From assembly GCA_947253155.1 (NCBI GenBank), contig CAMXYK010000008.1:1-57718 (forward strand): DNA of 57,718 nucleotides. The letters run 5' to 3'. A program made the translations under genes and the position numbers. Positions 43,075 to 54,154 of the stretch are shown here, one piece after another (position 1 is the first letter of the stretch; each line of letters starts with the position of its first letter). Source of the DNA: an uncultured Bifidobacteriaceae bacterium (GTDB taxonomy: Bacteria > Actinomycetota > Actinomycetes > Actinomycetales > Bifidobacteriaceae). Below the pieces are notes generated by a model. It worked only from the letters and a program-made list of their open reading frames with translations, searched no databases and was not told the origin of the DNA.

Positions 43075-46000
43075 TTACTTGCTGCAGTGGCGGGAGATTC
43101 CGCGGCGCTTAGCTAAGAAGAGTGCAGCACCAGCAGCAGCAACACCAGCAGCAAACACGCCAAACACAGACACGTCACTACCAGTCTTACTAAGCTTCGA
43201 ACCCTTAAAACGCTTCAAAACCTGCTCACGCACAACAGCACGAACCCTAGAAGCATTATCCTGAGCCGCAGCCAAAGACTTACGAGCATCAGCAAGCTTC
43301 TGAGCCGCAGCATCAACCTGAGCCTGAGTTGCATTAGGATCAGCCGCAACCTTCTTAGCCTCAGCCAAAGCAGTATTCACAGTAGCCTCAGCCGCAGCAA
43401 CCTGAGCATCCGCACGCTTCACAGCCTTAGAATTCTCCACAACAGCATTCACCTTAGCCGCAGCAAGACCATTAGCAGCAGCGGAGCCTGCAGCAGCATT
43501 ACCAGCGTTAGAGCCAGCGGCGTTACCAGCGGCACCAGCAGCACCAGCAGCGGCGTTACCAGCGGCACCAGTAGTACCAGCAGAGGCGTTAGAACCAGCG
43601 GCAGAGTTAGAACCATTACCAGCAGCACCAGAGTTAGAGCCAGGCTTAGAACCAGATTCAGCACCCTCAATCTGCAAGTTCAACTCACCCTTATCAACAG
43701 TAGTCGGGGCATTATCATTCACACCATAACCATGAGAAGCATCACCCTCATGACCACTACCAGAGTTAGTCGAGCCAGTAGAACCGAAACCAGAGTTACC
43801 AGAACCAGGAACAACGCTAGAACCACCAGGAACAACGCTAGAACCAGGAACCGTACCGGTGTTACCAGCACCGGCGTTACCAGCACCAGTATTACCAGCG
43901 CCAGTATTACCAGCGCCAGTGTTACCAGCGCCAGTGTTATCGGTTCCAGTGTTATCGGTTCCAGGAGTGGAGCCAGTGTTACCGGTTCCAGGAGTTCCGT
44001 CGCCAGCATACTCGTCACCACTCAAACCATTAGCTTGAAGAATATTACGCTTAGCTTCACGAAGCTTAGCCAAAGCAGCATTCACCTGATCCTGCGTAGC
44101 ATTAGCATCAGCAAGCACACTACGAGCCTCAGAAAGCGCCGCATTATACGCATCCTTAAGAGAAGCATCAGCAACAAGATACGATCCACGATCGCGGAAA
44201 GCAACATCGTCGCTAACCTCCCACTGCAAATAAGACTTATCCACAGTAGCAGAATCATGCAAATCCTGCTGAGCCTTATGCAAATCCTCAGCAGCCTGAT
44301 TCACCTGCTCCTGAGTAGCATTCGGATCATTATTAACCTCATTAGCATGATCCAAAGCATGATCATAAGCCTGCTTCTTATCCGAAGGAGCATTCGTGTA
44401 ATCATCCGAATTATGAACATCGCTACCATCATTAATACCCTGCTGCAAGTGAGACTTATCAACCACAGGCGAAGGAGCTGGAGTTGGAACAGGCTCAGGA
44501 GTTGGAGTGACTGGGGTCGGAACTGGGGCTGGAGCTGGCTTCTTACCATCGAGATCCGCTTCAGCTTCCTTAAGCTTTGCAAGAGCATCATCAACAAGCT
44601 TCTGCTTTTCAGCTTGAGTCTTTGGCTTCTCGCCAGCAGCAGGTGTCTTACCAGTTAGCTTATCGATAAGATCCTGAGCATCCTTAAGGGCCTTATCATA
44701 CGCAGACTTCTTATCATCAGAAGCCTTGGTGTACTTCACATTGCTCTGAACAGTAGGAGCATTACCGATCTCATTCTGCAACGCGGTTGTGTCAACGCCG
44801 TCAAGAGCTAAGCGAGCCTTAATAAGCTTGTCAAGAGCTTCGTCAATCTTCTTCTGCTCATCAGCTTCCTTAGTAGCGTCTGAGATATCTGCAGTCTTGG
44901 CACCATCCAAAACGCTTTGAGCATCACTCAAAGCCTTGTCAAACGCAGCCTTCTTATCTGCAGAAGCAGTGGTATAAACAGAATTGCCTGGGTTCGTCGT
45001 AGGATCGGTTTCGCTTGGCTTGAATTTCTTATCGGAGTCAATCTCATTCTTAAGAGCAGCAGTCTTAAGACCAGCACTTTGAGCATCAGGATCGATAGCA
45101 CGCATTGCCTTAAGAAGGTCATTGTACAGCTCATTAACCTGATCCGCATTCTTATCATCGCCCTTATCAGGTGTGGTCAGAGTTGTTGCATCTTTAAGAT
45201 AATTATCGAAATCATCCTTCTGCTTCTTTTCAGCAGGCTTTGTAGAGTCAAGCTTAGAATACTTGCCGTTTGCTTCTTTCTGGAACACTTCAGCTTTCTT
45301 CTTAAGCTCTCCAAGACGAGCCATAGCATTATCGGTGTTTGCAGCGTTAGCAAGCGCATCATCGATATCATCGCCAATGACATTGCCTTTATCATCCTTG
45401 CGATCATGTGCATCAGTATCTTCAATAATCTTCTTGAAAGTTTCCTTCTGCGCATTGTTTAAGTTCTTGAAGTCGTCAATTGCTTTAAGAGCAGCTTCGA
45501 TCTTCTTGTGCTTCTTAGCCTGATTGACTATTGCTTCAGGATCGCCTTTGTGAGTAGACTGATTAATCTGTTCCTTATACTTGTCTTTTTCTTCTTGAGA
45601 CAAGCCAGGAATCTTATCGATCTCGCCCTTAGCGTCATTCTTCTCTTTCTCGAAAGCTTTAGCATCAGGATCGTTGGTGTTACCAGAAGGATCGCGCTTT
45701 GGCTTAGCATTTTCGATTGCTTGATTTGCAGCGTTGATGGTGTCAGTACTCACGCTTTCAATAGCAGTCTTGATTTCAGAAGGCTTAGTTGCACTTTTAA
45801 CAGAAGATTCAGCATTATCAATTGCTTGAATAGCGGCTTCATATGCAGTTTTAGCAGCGTTTTTCTGATCAGGAGTCAATGCGTCATAAGCATTTTTAAG
45901 CGCATCTTTCTTCTCTTCAAGTTTCTTTATTGCAGCATCTTTTGCTTTCTGCGTGTTTTTCACATTAGCTTGCTTTGCTGCTTCTAAAGCTGTGCGAATA

Positions 46001-49000
46001 TCATCTGCAGTAGGATCCTTCTTTGTAAGAGCGGTTTCCAAAGCAGTGAGGGTTGCATCCTTACCAGAAGCTCCACCGAGCAACTCATGCAAGGCTACAT
46101 CATCAGCGTGAGAAGTCTCACCCTTCTTATCATCGCCTGCAGTACCGTGGTCAAGGAAGTAAAGCTGTGCTTCTTTAGCTTCCTTCTTAGCGGTATTAAG
46201 CTCGCTGAGCTTCTTGGCTTCATCAACAACGCTATTCACGCCATCCGTGCCATCAATGCTGTTTGCTTTATCGACCTTAGTCTTAAGATCCTTCTTTTCA
46301 TCATCAGACAAATTAGGAAGGTTCTCGATTGCTTTCTTAGCAGCATCTTTAGCAGCCTGAAGCTCGTGCTGCTTCTTTTCGTCGCCACCATTCTTGTTCT
46401 TATTGATGATTGGCTGAACATCAGGATTAGTCTTATTAGTATTACCCTGATTCTTAGCATCATTCAGAATCTTCTGAATACCCTTCTGATCGGAAGCACC
46501 ATCAATCTGCTTCTTGAACTGCTTCTTCTGTTCAGGAGTCAGATACGGATTCTTATCGATAATCTTCTTCGCATCATCCTTCATCTGCTGGAGTTGCTTA
46601 TCATCAGGCTTTGGATCAGGCTTAGGAGTTTCCTTCTTCTTGTAGAGATCATTTGCAGACACGGTGAACAGTATGTCATTACCATTCTTAAAGTCAGCAC
46701 TCTTGCCGTCATTGTTCATAGCAACAGCAGTAATGCCATATGTTACCGTATTAGAATTAAGCTCCAAGCAGGAAGTACCAGCTTTTGGCGTCCAGCCCTT
46801 ACCTGTTAGCGTTGCACTGTTTGAATTAAGACTATCAATCTTCTCAGTTGCGTTACCATCCTCGTAATTGGCGTGCAAGAATTGCTTAACTGCAGCTTGG
46901 AAATCAGCATCAGTCGGTTTCGCAGTTGGATCACTAACCCCGTAAGGATTTGTATTGTACTTATACTCCGCCTTTGTGGCTCTAGTAAGCTTGGCAATAA
47001 GGTCACGAAGACCCTTTTCGTCATTCATGCCGTTGATAGTGTTGTCACTAGCATCAATACCAGCGCGCTTCAAATCGTTGTCTGTTACACCACTGTTTTT
47101 CTTTGCATCGCGAATCTTTTTAGCAAGATCCTTCAAATCCGAAACAGTGTGATCAGTTGCAGATCCACTCTTTACATACAATTCATTTGTAGGAACAGTA
47201 AAGAGTGTCTTTGGGCTATTATTTCCCTTTTCATAACCTTGAACTTCTAACGAGCCATCATTACCAATACTAATTGTCAATATGCCAGCGCCATCATGTT
47301 GATTTTGAACAAAACGCTGCATTCCTTCTGTTCCTGATACAGGAGTATCACCTTCAACAAGTGAATACGTCTGTGTAATGGTATCATCATTCGTAAGATC
47401 TTTACCGTAGTTAGACCTAATAAATTCCTTCAAAGCCTTAATTTGCTCTTGAATGTTTGGAGTATCACCAACAGTTTGGACAGGCTTAACCTTGTACTTA
47501 TATTGAGTCTTTCCTTTTGGACTATGCTCAGTTTCCCTAGGCGTTTGCGTATTTGCCATTTGCTTAAAGAACACGCTCATAGGGTAAATAGCATCTTCAT
47601 AGCCTTCAGCTTTGAACTTTATAACACCTTTGCCGTTCACTATTGCATATTCAACATCTTTAATATTTACAGCTGTCTTACCATCTTTTGCATCTTTAGC
47701 TGCGCACTTTTTAAGCCCAGCTTTAAGCGCGTCAAGCTGTGTCTGATTATCAGTTATGTCTTTTTGTGTTGCATTAAACGGGTCGAACTTGACGCTTGGT
47801 ATTTTTGTAGGCACATCAACCGTGAACGTCTTCTTTTCTTCAGCAGGCTTTGGAGTTGGCGGCTTTGGAGTTGGAGTTGGCTCAGCCTTCTTCGTTAAGA
47901 ACTGCCAAGAAGGAATCGTGCTAGTAGAGCCATCAGCCCAAGTGATAATAGCGTTCTTGAAGTCTTTATCGAAGCTTACAGGAGTATTACCATTCTTCTT
48001 GGCTGCAGTATAAACATCCAAATCAGCGTTTGCTTTATCGAAAGCGTCAGTTACTTGCTTTTTCTCCGTGTCAGTCAAGCTTGAAGGATTTGCAACCTCA
48101 ATCGCGTCCGGCACAACATACGGCGCCCAATCGGAGATTTTTGCGCCTTGATACACCAAAGAAGAATAAGGGATCGCAAGCGTGGAATGGTCATTGTACT
48201 TAATCTTCAGCTGCTTACCCTGGTCATCAAACGTAAATGTATCAGTGCCAGACAAATCTACATGCTTGCTGAAGTCGTTATTATTATTCGCATCCTTAAT
48301 AGCCTTGATAATAGCCTTCTGCTCTTCAGCATTTGGCTTATCAGTATTCACTACAGGAATCGGAGCCGGGTAGGTTGGAGGGTACAAATCACAATCCTGC
48401 TTCTGCTCCATAACCAGCAAATTGCCAGGCATGGTAAGCGTAGTCTTGTCTTTGAAAGTAAGCTTTGCAGTACCGTCTGTACCAACTGTTATACCAGCAT
48501 CTCCGTCAAGCAAATCACTGAAGTGAGGAGTTGCATCTTTATTAGCGTTATAGATTGCGTCCTTAACTTTGCCTTGTTCTTCCTCAGTCAGTTGGTTAAC
48601 CTTCGCAACTGGCGTACGATCTGGATACTTAACCTTCAAGCTGTCTGCAATCTTTGGAGCGCGGTGAATCTGACCAGTAGCAATATGCCAATTACCAGCA
48701 AAACGGTAAACGCCAGCAGCAAAACGAAGCGGATGCTCGTCACGCTTCTTCCACGCGTCATCCGTCAACTCTGCAACGTAATCCATCTCATAGTAACGCT
48801 TACCGGCAGATTCCCAATCGATAAACATTCCCTGCATACCCTTAGAAGCAGCATAGAAGTCTTCCCAATTGCCAGCACTAGTACCGTTAGAATCGTAGCC
48901 ATTGTTTTTATTACCATCGACACCAAGAAGCATACCTAAGCCGTTCATAGACTTAAGCTGGCTTGGATCTTCAACGTAGAATCTGGAAATACTCTTCCAA

Positions 49001-49567
49001 TCCTTCGAATCTTTGTAATGCTTAGTTGTATTTTCACTATCTTTTCTAATACCTGGAGTAGTAGTACTTGGAGCAGTATCAGGTTTTCCTTCCTTCGTAT
49101 ACTTCTCAAAACGGCTGTAAATAACATTGTGTACGTTAGTTAAACCAGCTGGAACACCGTACCACCACATTGGACGGAATGCCCACTTATCAAATTCATG
49201 TTTATCGTTAAGATTTGCAGTGTACTTTACATGCACATATTGACCAAGAGGATCTTGGTTGTTAGCGTCATCTTTTTCAGCAGCTTCTTTGGTGCTGTAG
49301 TAATGAACTTCAATCTTAAAGCGGTCTTTACTGTAGTTTGCGTCTGACTTGTAACCGTAGTAAATGTTTCCGTCAGGTGCTACATAGCCGTCAGCATAAG
49401 CAGGCGCAGGAGAAATGAATACCCCCCCCCCCAAGCACCATTGCACCGGCAAGCATCGCTGCGCACACGCTCTTAGAAAGTGGCGCATAAATAACGCTGT
49501 TACTAGACTTTTGTAATGACTTTTGCAAATCAGCAAGATGCTTAGTGCTCATGATCTTCTTCGCCAT
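43075..49567 (-). CDS. Giant sortase-type surface protein, frame broken at a poly-G tract (phase-variable)
   Basis: The intact form would be about 2163 residues. From ATG 49567 (GAGG upstream) runs a 58-residue signal peptide ending in SPAPAYA, but an 11-G tract within it puts the frame off, giving a stop after 58 codons; 10 or 13 G would restore it. With 11 G the long frame is open only back to a TTG at 49536, which lacks a signal peptide. After an N-terminal region come several repeats of the L-T-x-x-E-K/Q...DG-x-ST-x-IP type, GA-like helical modules (IENLPNLSDDEKKDLK and similar), FIVAR-like modules (DKSYLQ...; about 1700-1960), a GAGNTG stretch and an Ala-rich coil. The end is LSKTG, a hydrophobic helix and KRR, an LPXTG-like sorting signal with Ser for Pro. 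It is probably an adhesin. Confidence 0.88.
49422..49432 (-). repeat. Homopolymeric G11 tract in the signal-peptide codons (phase switch)
   Basis: Eleven C on the plus strand (G on the coding strand) lie after codon 45 of the surface protein. The upstream frame needs 10 or 13 G to join the long downstream frame. This is the only G/C homopolymer of such length in the window. Confidence 0.9.
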
Positions 49568-49771
49568 TATTCCTCACTTCAATAATGTGTATTCTTTATG
49601 TTCCTGCTTATGCATAATTTGTCTTATGCATAATTTGTAATATGCAATACTGCTGCAGCCAATAAATTAGCATTAGCTTCTTTGTTCAACGCCAATCTGC
49701 CACTTAGAACGCTTCATACTCTCTTAATACATTTCAGCGTACATAAATTGCAAACTGACACTCGTACAGGT

Positions 49772-49802
49772 TGTATGATACTCAACTATTCATACATTGC
49801 AA
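49772..49802 (-). promoter_or_regulatory. Candidate promoter and operator of the surface protein gene
   Basis: On the minus strand TTGCAA (49797-49802) and TATCAT (49775-49780) are 16 bases apart. An inverted repeat TGTATGA (49772-49778) and TCATACA (49790-49796) overlaps the promoter. The leader to ATG would be about 200 bases. The gap 49568-50031 otherwise holds a 21-bp repeat and no gene. Confidence 0.35.
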
Positions 49803-49929
49803 CCCTTTTTACGCTATAATTTTGCGTCTTTATTTCACTACAGCATGGATTTGCGCATAAATTGCTTGAATAAGACGTCATAATGTTTATTAAAAAAAAA
49901 ATTACGACACGCCGCAAGACTATTAACTG

Positions 49930-50034
49930 CTTACGAAAGACTATTGGCTACTTACGTAAGATTATTGCTTACTTACGCAAGATTATTGCTTACTTACGTA
50001 AGACTATTGCTTACTTACGCAAGACTACGAGTTA
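49930..50034 (-). repeat. 21-bp tandem repeat ending at a stop codon
   Basis: Five units of CTTACGTAAGATTATTGCTTA (plus strand, with small changes) fill 49930-50034; I give only the repeat pattern CTTACG-N-AAGA here as its core. The last unit includes the stop codon of the inositol-monophosphatase-like gene. On the minus strand every unit carries TAAGTAA or a variant. Confidence 0.9.
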
Positions 50035-50859
50035 CTTAAGATACGGCTTTAACTCGTTAATAAGCAAACCGTTAGAAGCAACTACGTCATTTTCGCGGCG
50101 CCAATGAATAGGGCTGCCATCCCACTGGCACACCTGGCATTGTGCTTCTTCCACAACCACGGCTCCGGCAGAAACAGCCGGAATATCCCACTGGTGCAAA
50201 TGAGGCTCAAAGTAAGCGTCGTAGGTGCCGTCTGCCACCTTGCACAAGTCAAGCGAAGCCGGCCCAATGCGCTTAATATCCGCAGGGCAGCCTTCTTCAA
50301 GCGAAGAAACTACGTCAAGAGCGCGCTTAGATTCGCCCGGTATGTAAGACATTCCGTAGCACACAACGGATCCTTGCAAAGTAGAAGTTGTAGAAGGCGT
50401 AATCTTCTCGCGCTTTTCGCCTTGCGGAGTTCTACGAATGCGAATAGCACCCTGGCCCTTTGCAGCCAAATAAGTCAATCCCAATGCAGGAGCGTGTACA
50501 ACGCCAAGCACCGGGCGAGCGGAACCTTCATCGTTAAACTCAAAAAGCGAAACTGTAAGAGTCCACTCTGCCATGTCTCGGTTGAAATTAATGGCGCCGT
50601 CAACGTTTCCAACGCACCAAAAACGGTCGCCCGGATTGCAATGCTCCGGCCTAGTGCGCCAAAAACCTTGGAAAGGATTCACGTACGTTAAACGGTTTTG
50701 AATAAAGCGCACGAGCTTATCGCCAAAACCGGACTCTGATTGCATATCACCCAACGCAAGCGAAGTCATATCTTGAGGACTTAATTGATCCTGATACGCA
50801 TGTTTGCCAACATCTTCCAAAATACGCGCAACTTCAAGCGCAACTTCTCGTAAATTCAA
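50032..50859 (-). CDS. Inositol monophosphatase-family protein with altered metal site
   Basis: This 275-residue protein has the fold segments of the inositol-phosphatase/histidinol-phosphatase family: GNVDGAINF (about 92-100), GPASLDLCKVADGTYDAYFE (about 200-219) and QWDIPAVSAGAV (about 223-234). Two of the three metal-binding motifs are changed: the usual DPIDGT reads GNVDGA, and I find no GEE-type motif in the N-terminal half. The WD motif is kept. Activity as a normal Mg2+-dependent phosphatase is thus doubtful. TTG at 50859 has GGGAG 7 bases upstream. It is alone, downstream of serB by about 250 bases in which I see no gene. Confidence 0.82.
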   Translation of the reverse strand: MNLREVALEVARILEDVGKHAYQDQLSPQDMTSLALGDMQSESGFGDKLVRFIQNRLTYVNPFQGFWRTRPEHCNPGDRFWCVGNVDGAINFNRDMAEWTLTVSLFEFNDEGSARPVLGVVHAPALGLTYLAAKGQGAIRIRRTPQGEKREKITPSTTSTLQGSVVCYGMSYIPGESKRALDVVSSLEEGCPADIKRIGPASLDLCKVADGTYDAYFEPHLHQWDIPAVSAGAVVVEEAQCQVCQWDGSPIHWRRENDVVASNGLLINELKPYLK

Positions 50860-51112
50860 CTTACACTCCCTACCCTTCGTGCGCGAATTTCAATGTAAAT
50901 TCCTGAATCTTCTGCATTCACGCACACTTTTCTCTCAAAAAACTAACTGTTATTTTACTCATCAATAGAAAGATTTACCAACACATTTATGCTCTGTGGA
51001 TAAAAGCTACAGAACTTTCACAAAAATAATCATTAATCATTAATCTTTAATCATTGCTTCATTATTTTACATTGCTTATGTACATTCATCAACTTTTCGC
51101 TCTATAAACGTA

Positions 51113-51808
51113 TTAATTCACAGTCAAAAAACGCAATACAGCGCTTAAATCGCGAGTAAGAATGCGGTAAGGAGTAGCCGCTTGAACTGCTGGTTTTGCG
51201 CAAAAAGCCACGCCTAATCCAGCGAATTTAATCATTGAAATATCGTTCGCCCCATCCCCCACGGCAACAGTTTGCTCGCGTTCAACGCCAAGATCACTTG
51301 CCCAAGTTCGAAGCGCTTCAACTTTTGCGTTAGCATTAACAATATTTCCTAGCACGTTGCCAGTAAGCTTGCCGTCAATCGCCTCTAAATGGTGAGCCAC
51401 ACAAAAATCAATATTCAAACTCGGCAGCAATTCGTCCAAAATCTCGTGAAAACCGCCAGAAACTGCGCCAACCTTCCAACCATGCGCGTGAAGCGCGTCA
51501 ATTAAAACATTCGCGCCTTTAGTTACGTGAATTTTGGAAATAATACGCTTTTTGCACTCGTCAATGTTTAGGCCGCGAAGCATGCTCACACGCAAACGCA
51601 AGGAGTCGTCGAAAGTAATTTCGCCACGCATTGCACGCGCTGTAATCAAAGACATCTCCTTGCCGCAGCAAGCTTCCTCGCCGAGTAAATCAATAACTTC
51701 TTCCTCAATAAGCGTTGCGTCAACATCCATAACCAAAAGCCCCGGCTTGGCTAAAGTTGGCAGCAGCGAAGAAAAGTTCATGCTCATAATTTTATGCGCA
51801 GTAAGCAT
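51113..51808 (-). CDS. serB: Phosphoserine phosphatase
   Basis: This HAD-superfamily enzyme carries out the last step of serine synthesis. The nucleophile motif reads VMDVDATLIEEE, with Asp28, Asp30 and Thr32; the common SerB form has Ser where Ala31 stands. VSGGFHEILDELL and GDGANDISMIKFAGLGVAF are the other HAD motifs. The 231 residues lack the N-terminal ACT domain seen in longer actinobacterial SerB. The start ATG at 51808 overlaps the end of fmt by 17 bases; in-frame ATG codons at 51787 and 51781 are alternatives. It is co-transcribed with fmt. Confidence 0.93.
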   Translation of the reverse strand: MLTAHKIMSMNFSSLLPTLAKPGLLVMDVDATLIEEEVIDLLGEEACCGKEMSLITARAMRGEITFDDSLRLRVSMLRGLNIDECKKRIISKIHVTKGANVLIDALHAHGWKVGAVSGGFHEILDELLPSLNIDFCVAHHLEAIDGKLTGNVLGNIVNANAKVEALRTWASDLGVEREQTVAVGDGANDISMIKFAGLGVAFCAKPAVQAATPYRILTRDLSAVLRFLTVN

Positions 51809-52778
51809 CGGCAGAAAGCCTTGCTCCGCGCGCCCAATCGGCAGCTTTCATAGCTTTCTTTCCTTGCGCTTTTACTTCCAAAAGCTCAAGCGCGCCGCTT
51901 AAAGTACCAATCCAAACTTGCTTTTTGCCGGCAAGTAATTTTCCAGGATTAAGCTGATTAAAATCTTCAGCATGTGGATAGTTAGCGTCTGCCGGCTTTG
52001 CGCGCAAAACGTGCAAAGTAATCGGTTCCGCGTTATTATCGTCGTCCGCATGAAGCTCGCACCACGCGCCCGGATTTGGCGTGCAAGCGCGAATTTGACG
52101 GTCAACTGCAAAAGCTGGCGCATGAAAATCAATATGAGCATCTTCAACAGTGATTTTTTGCGCAACTTCTTGAGGAGATTGATCCTGATCAACCGGCACG
52201 ATTTCGCCAGTTTCCATGCCGCGAAGAGATGCTGCAAGAAGCGGAGCGCCATCGTTTGCAAGGCGCGCAAGAAGATCGCCAGAATTTTCGTGAGGCTCAA
52301 TTTTCGTAGTAAACTGCGCCAAAATAGGGCCGCAATCCATGCCGCGCGTAATGCGAAAAACCGTAGCGCCCGTAATATCATCCCCAACCCAAATTGCGCG
52401 CTGCACTGGAGCTGCGCCTCGCCATTGCGGAAGAAGCGAAAAATGAAGATTGTACCAGCCGAGTGGCAACGCGTCTAAAACGTTCTGTCGCAAAATCTTG
52501 CCGTACGCCACAACTGCCGCAGCTTTCGCGCCAGTTTCGGCAAGCTTATTAAGAAAGTTAGCTTCGTCTTTGCTAGGGTCAATTTCGATTACTGGCAAGC
52601 CGAGCTCAATAGCCGCTTGTTTTACTGGGCTTGGCACGAGCTTTCGGCCGCGACCAGTCGGAGCGTCCGGGCGCGTAATAACAGCGCGAACGTCAAAATG
52701 CTCAGTATTTTTTGCTAGCTCCTTAAGAGAAGGAACCGCAACTTCCGGAGTGCCTGCAAACAAAATTGGTAATGCCAT
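51792..52778 (-). CDS. fmt: Methionyl-tRNA formyltransferase
   Basis: Fmt formylates initiator Met-tRNA with 10-formyltetrahydrofolate. The 328-residue product has the N-terminal formyltransferase fold (MALPILFAGTPEVAVPSL), the family motif FSLLPQWRGAAPVQ and the loop TRPDAPTGRGRKLVPSPVK that contacts the tRNA acceptor stem. The C-terminal OB-like domain spans about 210-325. ATG at 52778 has GGGG 7 bases upstream. It overlaps serB. Between dnaJ and fmt lie about 80 bases. Confidence 0.96.
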   Translation of the reverse strand: MALPILFAGTPEVAVPSLKELAKNTEHFDVRAVITRPDAPTGRGRKLVPSPVKQAAIELGLPVIEIDPSKDEANFLNKLAETGAKAAAVVAYGKILRQNVLDALPLGWYNLHFSLLPQWRGAAPVQRAIWVGDDITGATVFRITRGMDCGPILAQFTTKIEPHENSGDLLARLANDGAPLLAASLRGMETGEIVPVDQDQSPQEVAQKITVEDAHIDFHAPAFAVDRQIRACTPNPGAWCELHADDDNNAEPITLHVLRAKPADANYPHAEDFNQLNPGKLLAGKKQVWIGTLSGALELLEVKAQGKKAMKAADWARGARLSADAYCA

Positions 52779-52856
52779 ATTTCCCCTACTATTTTAATAG
52801 ACGTAATTTAAAGCTGTAAAAAGACGTAAAAATTCGCCAGCAAAAATCAGCAAAAA

Positions 52857-54014
52857 TCAGCCTACAAAAGCTTCCTTTAATTTACTAAAGAAACCTTTAC
52901 GCTCACCCGACTGCTCATTAAGCGAATTTTGCTGCACTTGCTTTACGTCACTATCGTGCAACTTAGCAAATTTTTCAACCAAAGCGCGCTCTTCATCACT
53001 CAACTTTGTAGGCGTTTTTACCAACACGTGCACAATTACGTTTCCGCGATCTTTAGAACGCAACTTCGTAACGCCAAGATTTGGCAAAGTAATAGTGTCG
53101 TCATTTTGGCAGCCTGCAGGAATCGTAACTTTTTTAGAGCCGTCGAAAGTAGTAATTTCCAAATCGTGGCCAAGAATAGCCCAGCTCATAGGAATCGTAA
53201 TCCAGCAATGCAAATCGTCTTCATCTCGCGTGAACTGCTTGTCGGCGCGAATGTGAATATCAACGTACAAGTCACCGGCAGGGCCGCCGCACTCGCCAAC
53301 GCTTCCTTGAGAAGCAAGGCGCAAGCGACTTCCATCACGAATGCCAGCTGGCACGTTCACGCCAACTTCGCGAACCGCACGAACTCGACCATGACCGTGG
53401 CAGTTTTGGCAAAGATTCTTAATAATCGTGCCGTGGCCTTCGCACTTGTCGCAAGGCATTGAAGAAACCATTTGCCCGAGCATTGTGCGCACAACCTTCT
53501 GGCAGAAGCCTGAACCGTGGCATTGATCGCACTGTTCAGGAGCAGAACCGTCTGCAGAACCGGAACCGTTGCAATCCTGACACACGCCAAAAGTTGTTAT
53601 GCGTACGCTCACATTTCCGCCAAAAATAGCGGTTTTCAAATCAATGCGAGCTTCCGCTAAAGCGTCATCGCCAGGCTGCACCCTAGAAATTGGGCCTTGC
53701 GAAGTTCCAAAAGAGCCGCCAAAGAACTGGCTAAAAATATCGCCCATGTCAGCAAAACCAGCGCCGGCAGCGCCAGCACCTGCACCAGCTCTAGCTGCGG
53801 CAGGATCGTTAGGATCGATGCCCATATCTACCATTCGGCGCTTTTCTGGATTCGAAAGCACGTCGTAAGCTGCGTTTACTTCCTTAAATTTGTCTTCAAA
53901 CTCAGCTCCAGCAATATCCGGATGATATTTGCGGCTCATCTTACGGTAGGCTTTGCGAATTTCGTCTTCGCTAGCGTTGTGGTCGACGCCTAAAACTTTG
54001 TAGTAATCAGTCAA
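52857..54014 (-). CDS. dnaJ: Chaperone protein DnaJ
   Basis: This full type-I Hsp40 stimulates DnaK. It has a J domain (1-66, with HPD in KYHPDIAG), a Gly/Ala/Phe-rich linker (about 75-110), four zinc-finger motifs CQDCNGSG, CDQCHGSG, CDKCEGHG and CQNCHGHG (about 145-210), and a C-terminal substrate-binding domain. The 385-residue length is normal. The start is TTG at 54014 with AAAAGGGGAA 5 bases upstream. It follows hrcA, the common actinobacterial arrangement (dnaJ2), with an 18-bp tandem repeat in the 140-base gap. Confidence 0.95.
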   Translation of the reverse strand: MTDYYKVLGVDHNASEDEIRKAYRKMSRKYHPDIAGAEFEDKFKEVNAAYDVLSNPEKRRMVDMGIDPNDPAAARAGAGAGAAGAGFADMGDIFSQFFGGSFGTSQGPISRVQPGDDALAEARIDLKTAIFGGNVSVRITTFGVCQDCNGSGSADGSAPEQCDQCHGSGFCQKVVRTMLGQMVSSMPCDKCEGHGTIIKNLCQNCHGHGRVRAVREVGVNVPAGIRDGSRLRLASQGSVGECGGPAGDLYVDIHIRADKQFTRDEDDLHCWITIPMSWAILGHDLEITTFDGSKKVTIPAGCQNDDTITLPNLGVTKLRSKDRGNVIVHVLVKTPTKLSDEERALVEKFAKLHDSDVKQVQQNSLNEQSGERKGFFSKLKEAFVG

Positions 54015-54064
54015 TTAATTCCCCTTTTATTTTTCTAAAATCATTTTTGCATAAGGCACAGCCA

Positions 54065-54154
54065 GCTATAGCTTTTGTATTCGTTATACATTTTGTATTT
54101 GCTATAGCTTTTGTATTTGCTATACCTTTTATATTTGCTATACCTTTTATACTT
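54065..54154 (-). repeat. 18-bp tandem repeat between hrcA and dnaJ
   Basis: Five units of GCTATAGCTTTTGTATTT with small changes (GCTATACCTTTTATATTT) run from 54065 to 54154 and abut the hrcA stop codon. Confidence 0.9.

Noticed and set aside
43732..44658. 308-codon plus-strand frame inside the giant surface gene
   Set aside because: It is a shadow of repeat-rich coding DNA; its product is a Ser/Arg/Ile-rich string without any motif.
49883..50107. 74-codon frame with LRKTIAYLRK repeats
   Set aside because: It is only the translation of the 21-bp tandem repeat and overlaps the end of a real gene on the other strand.
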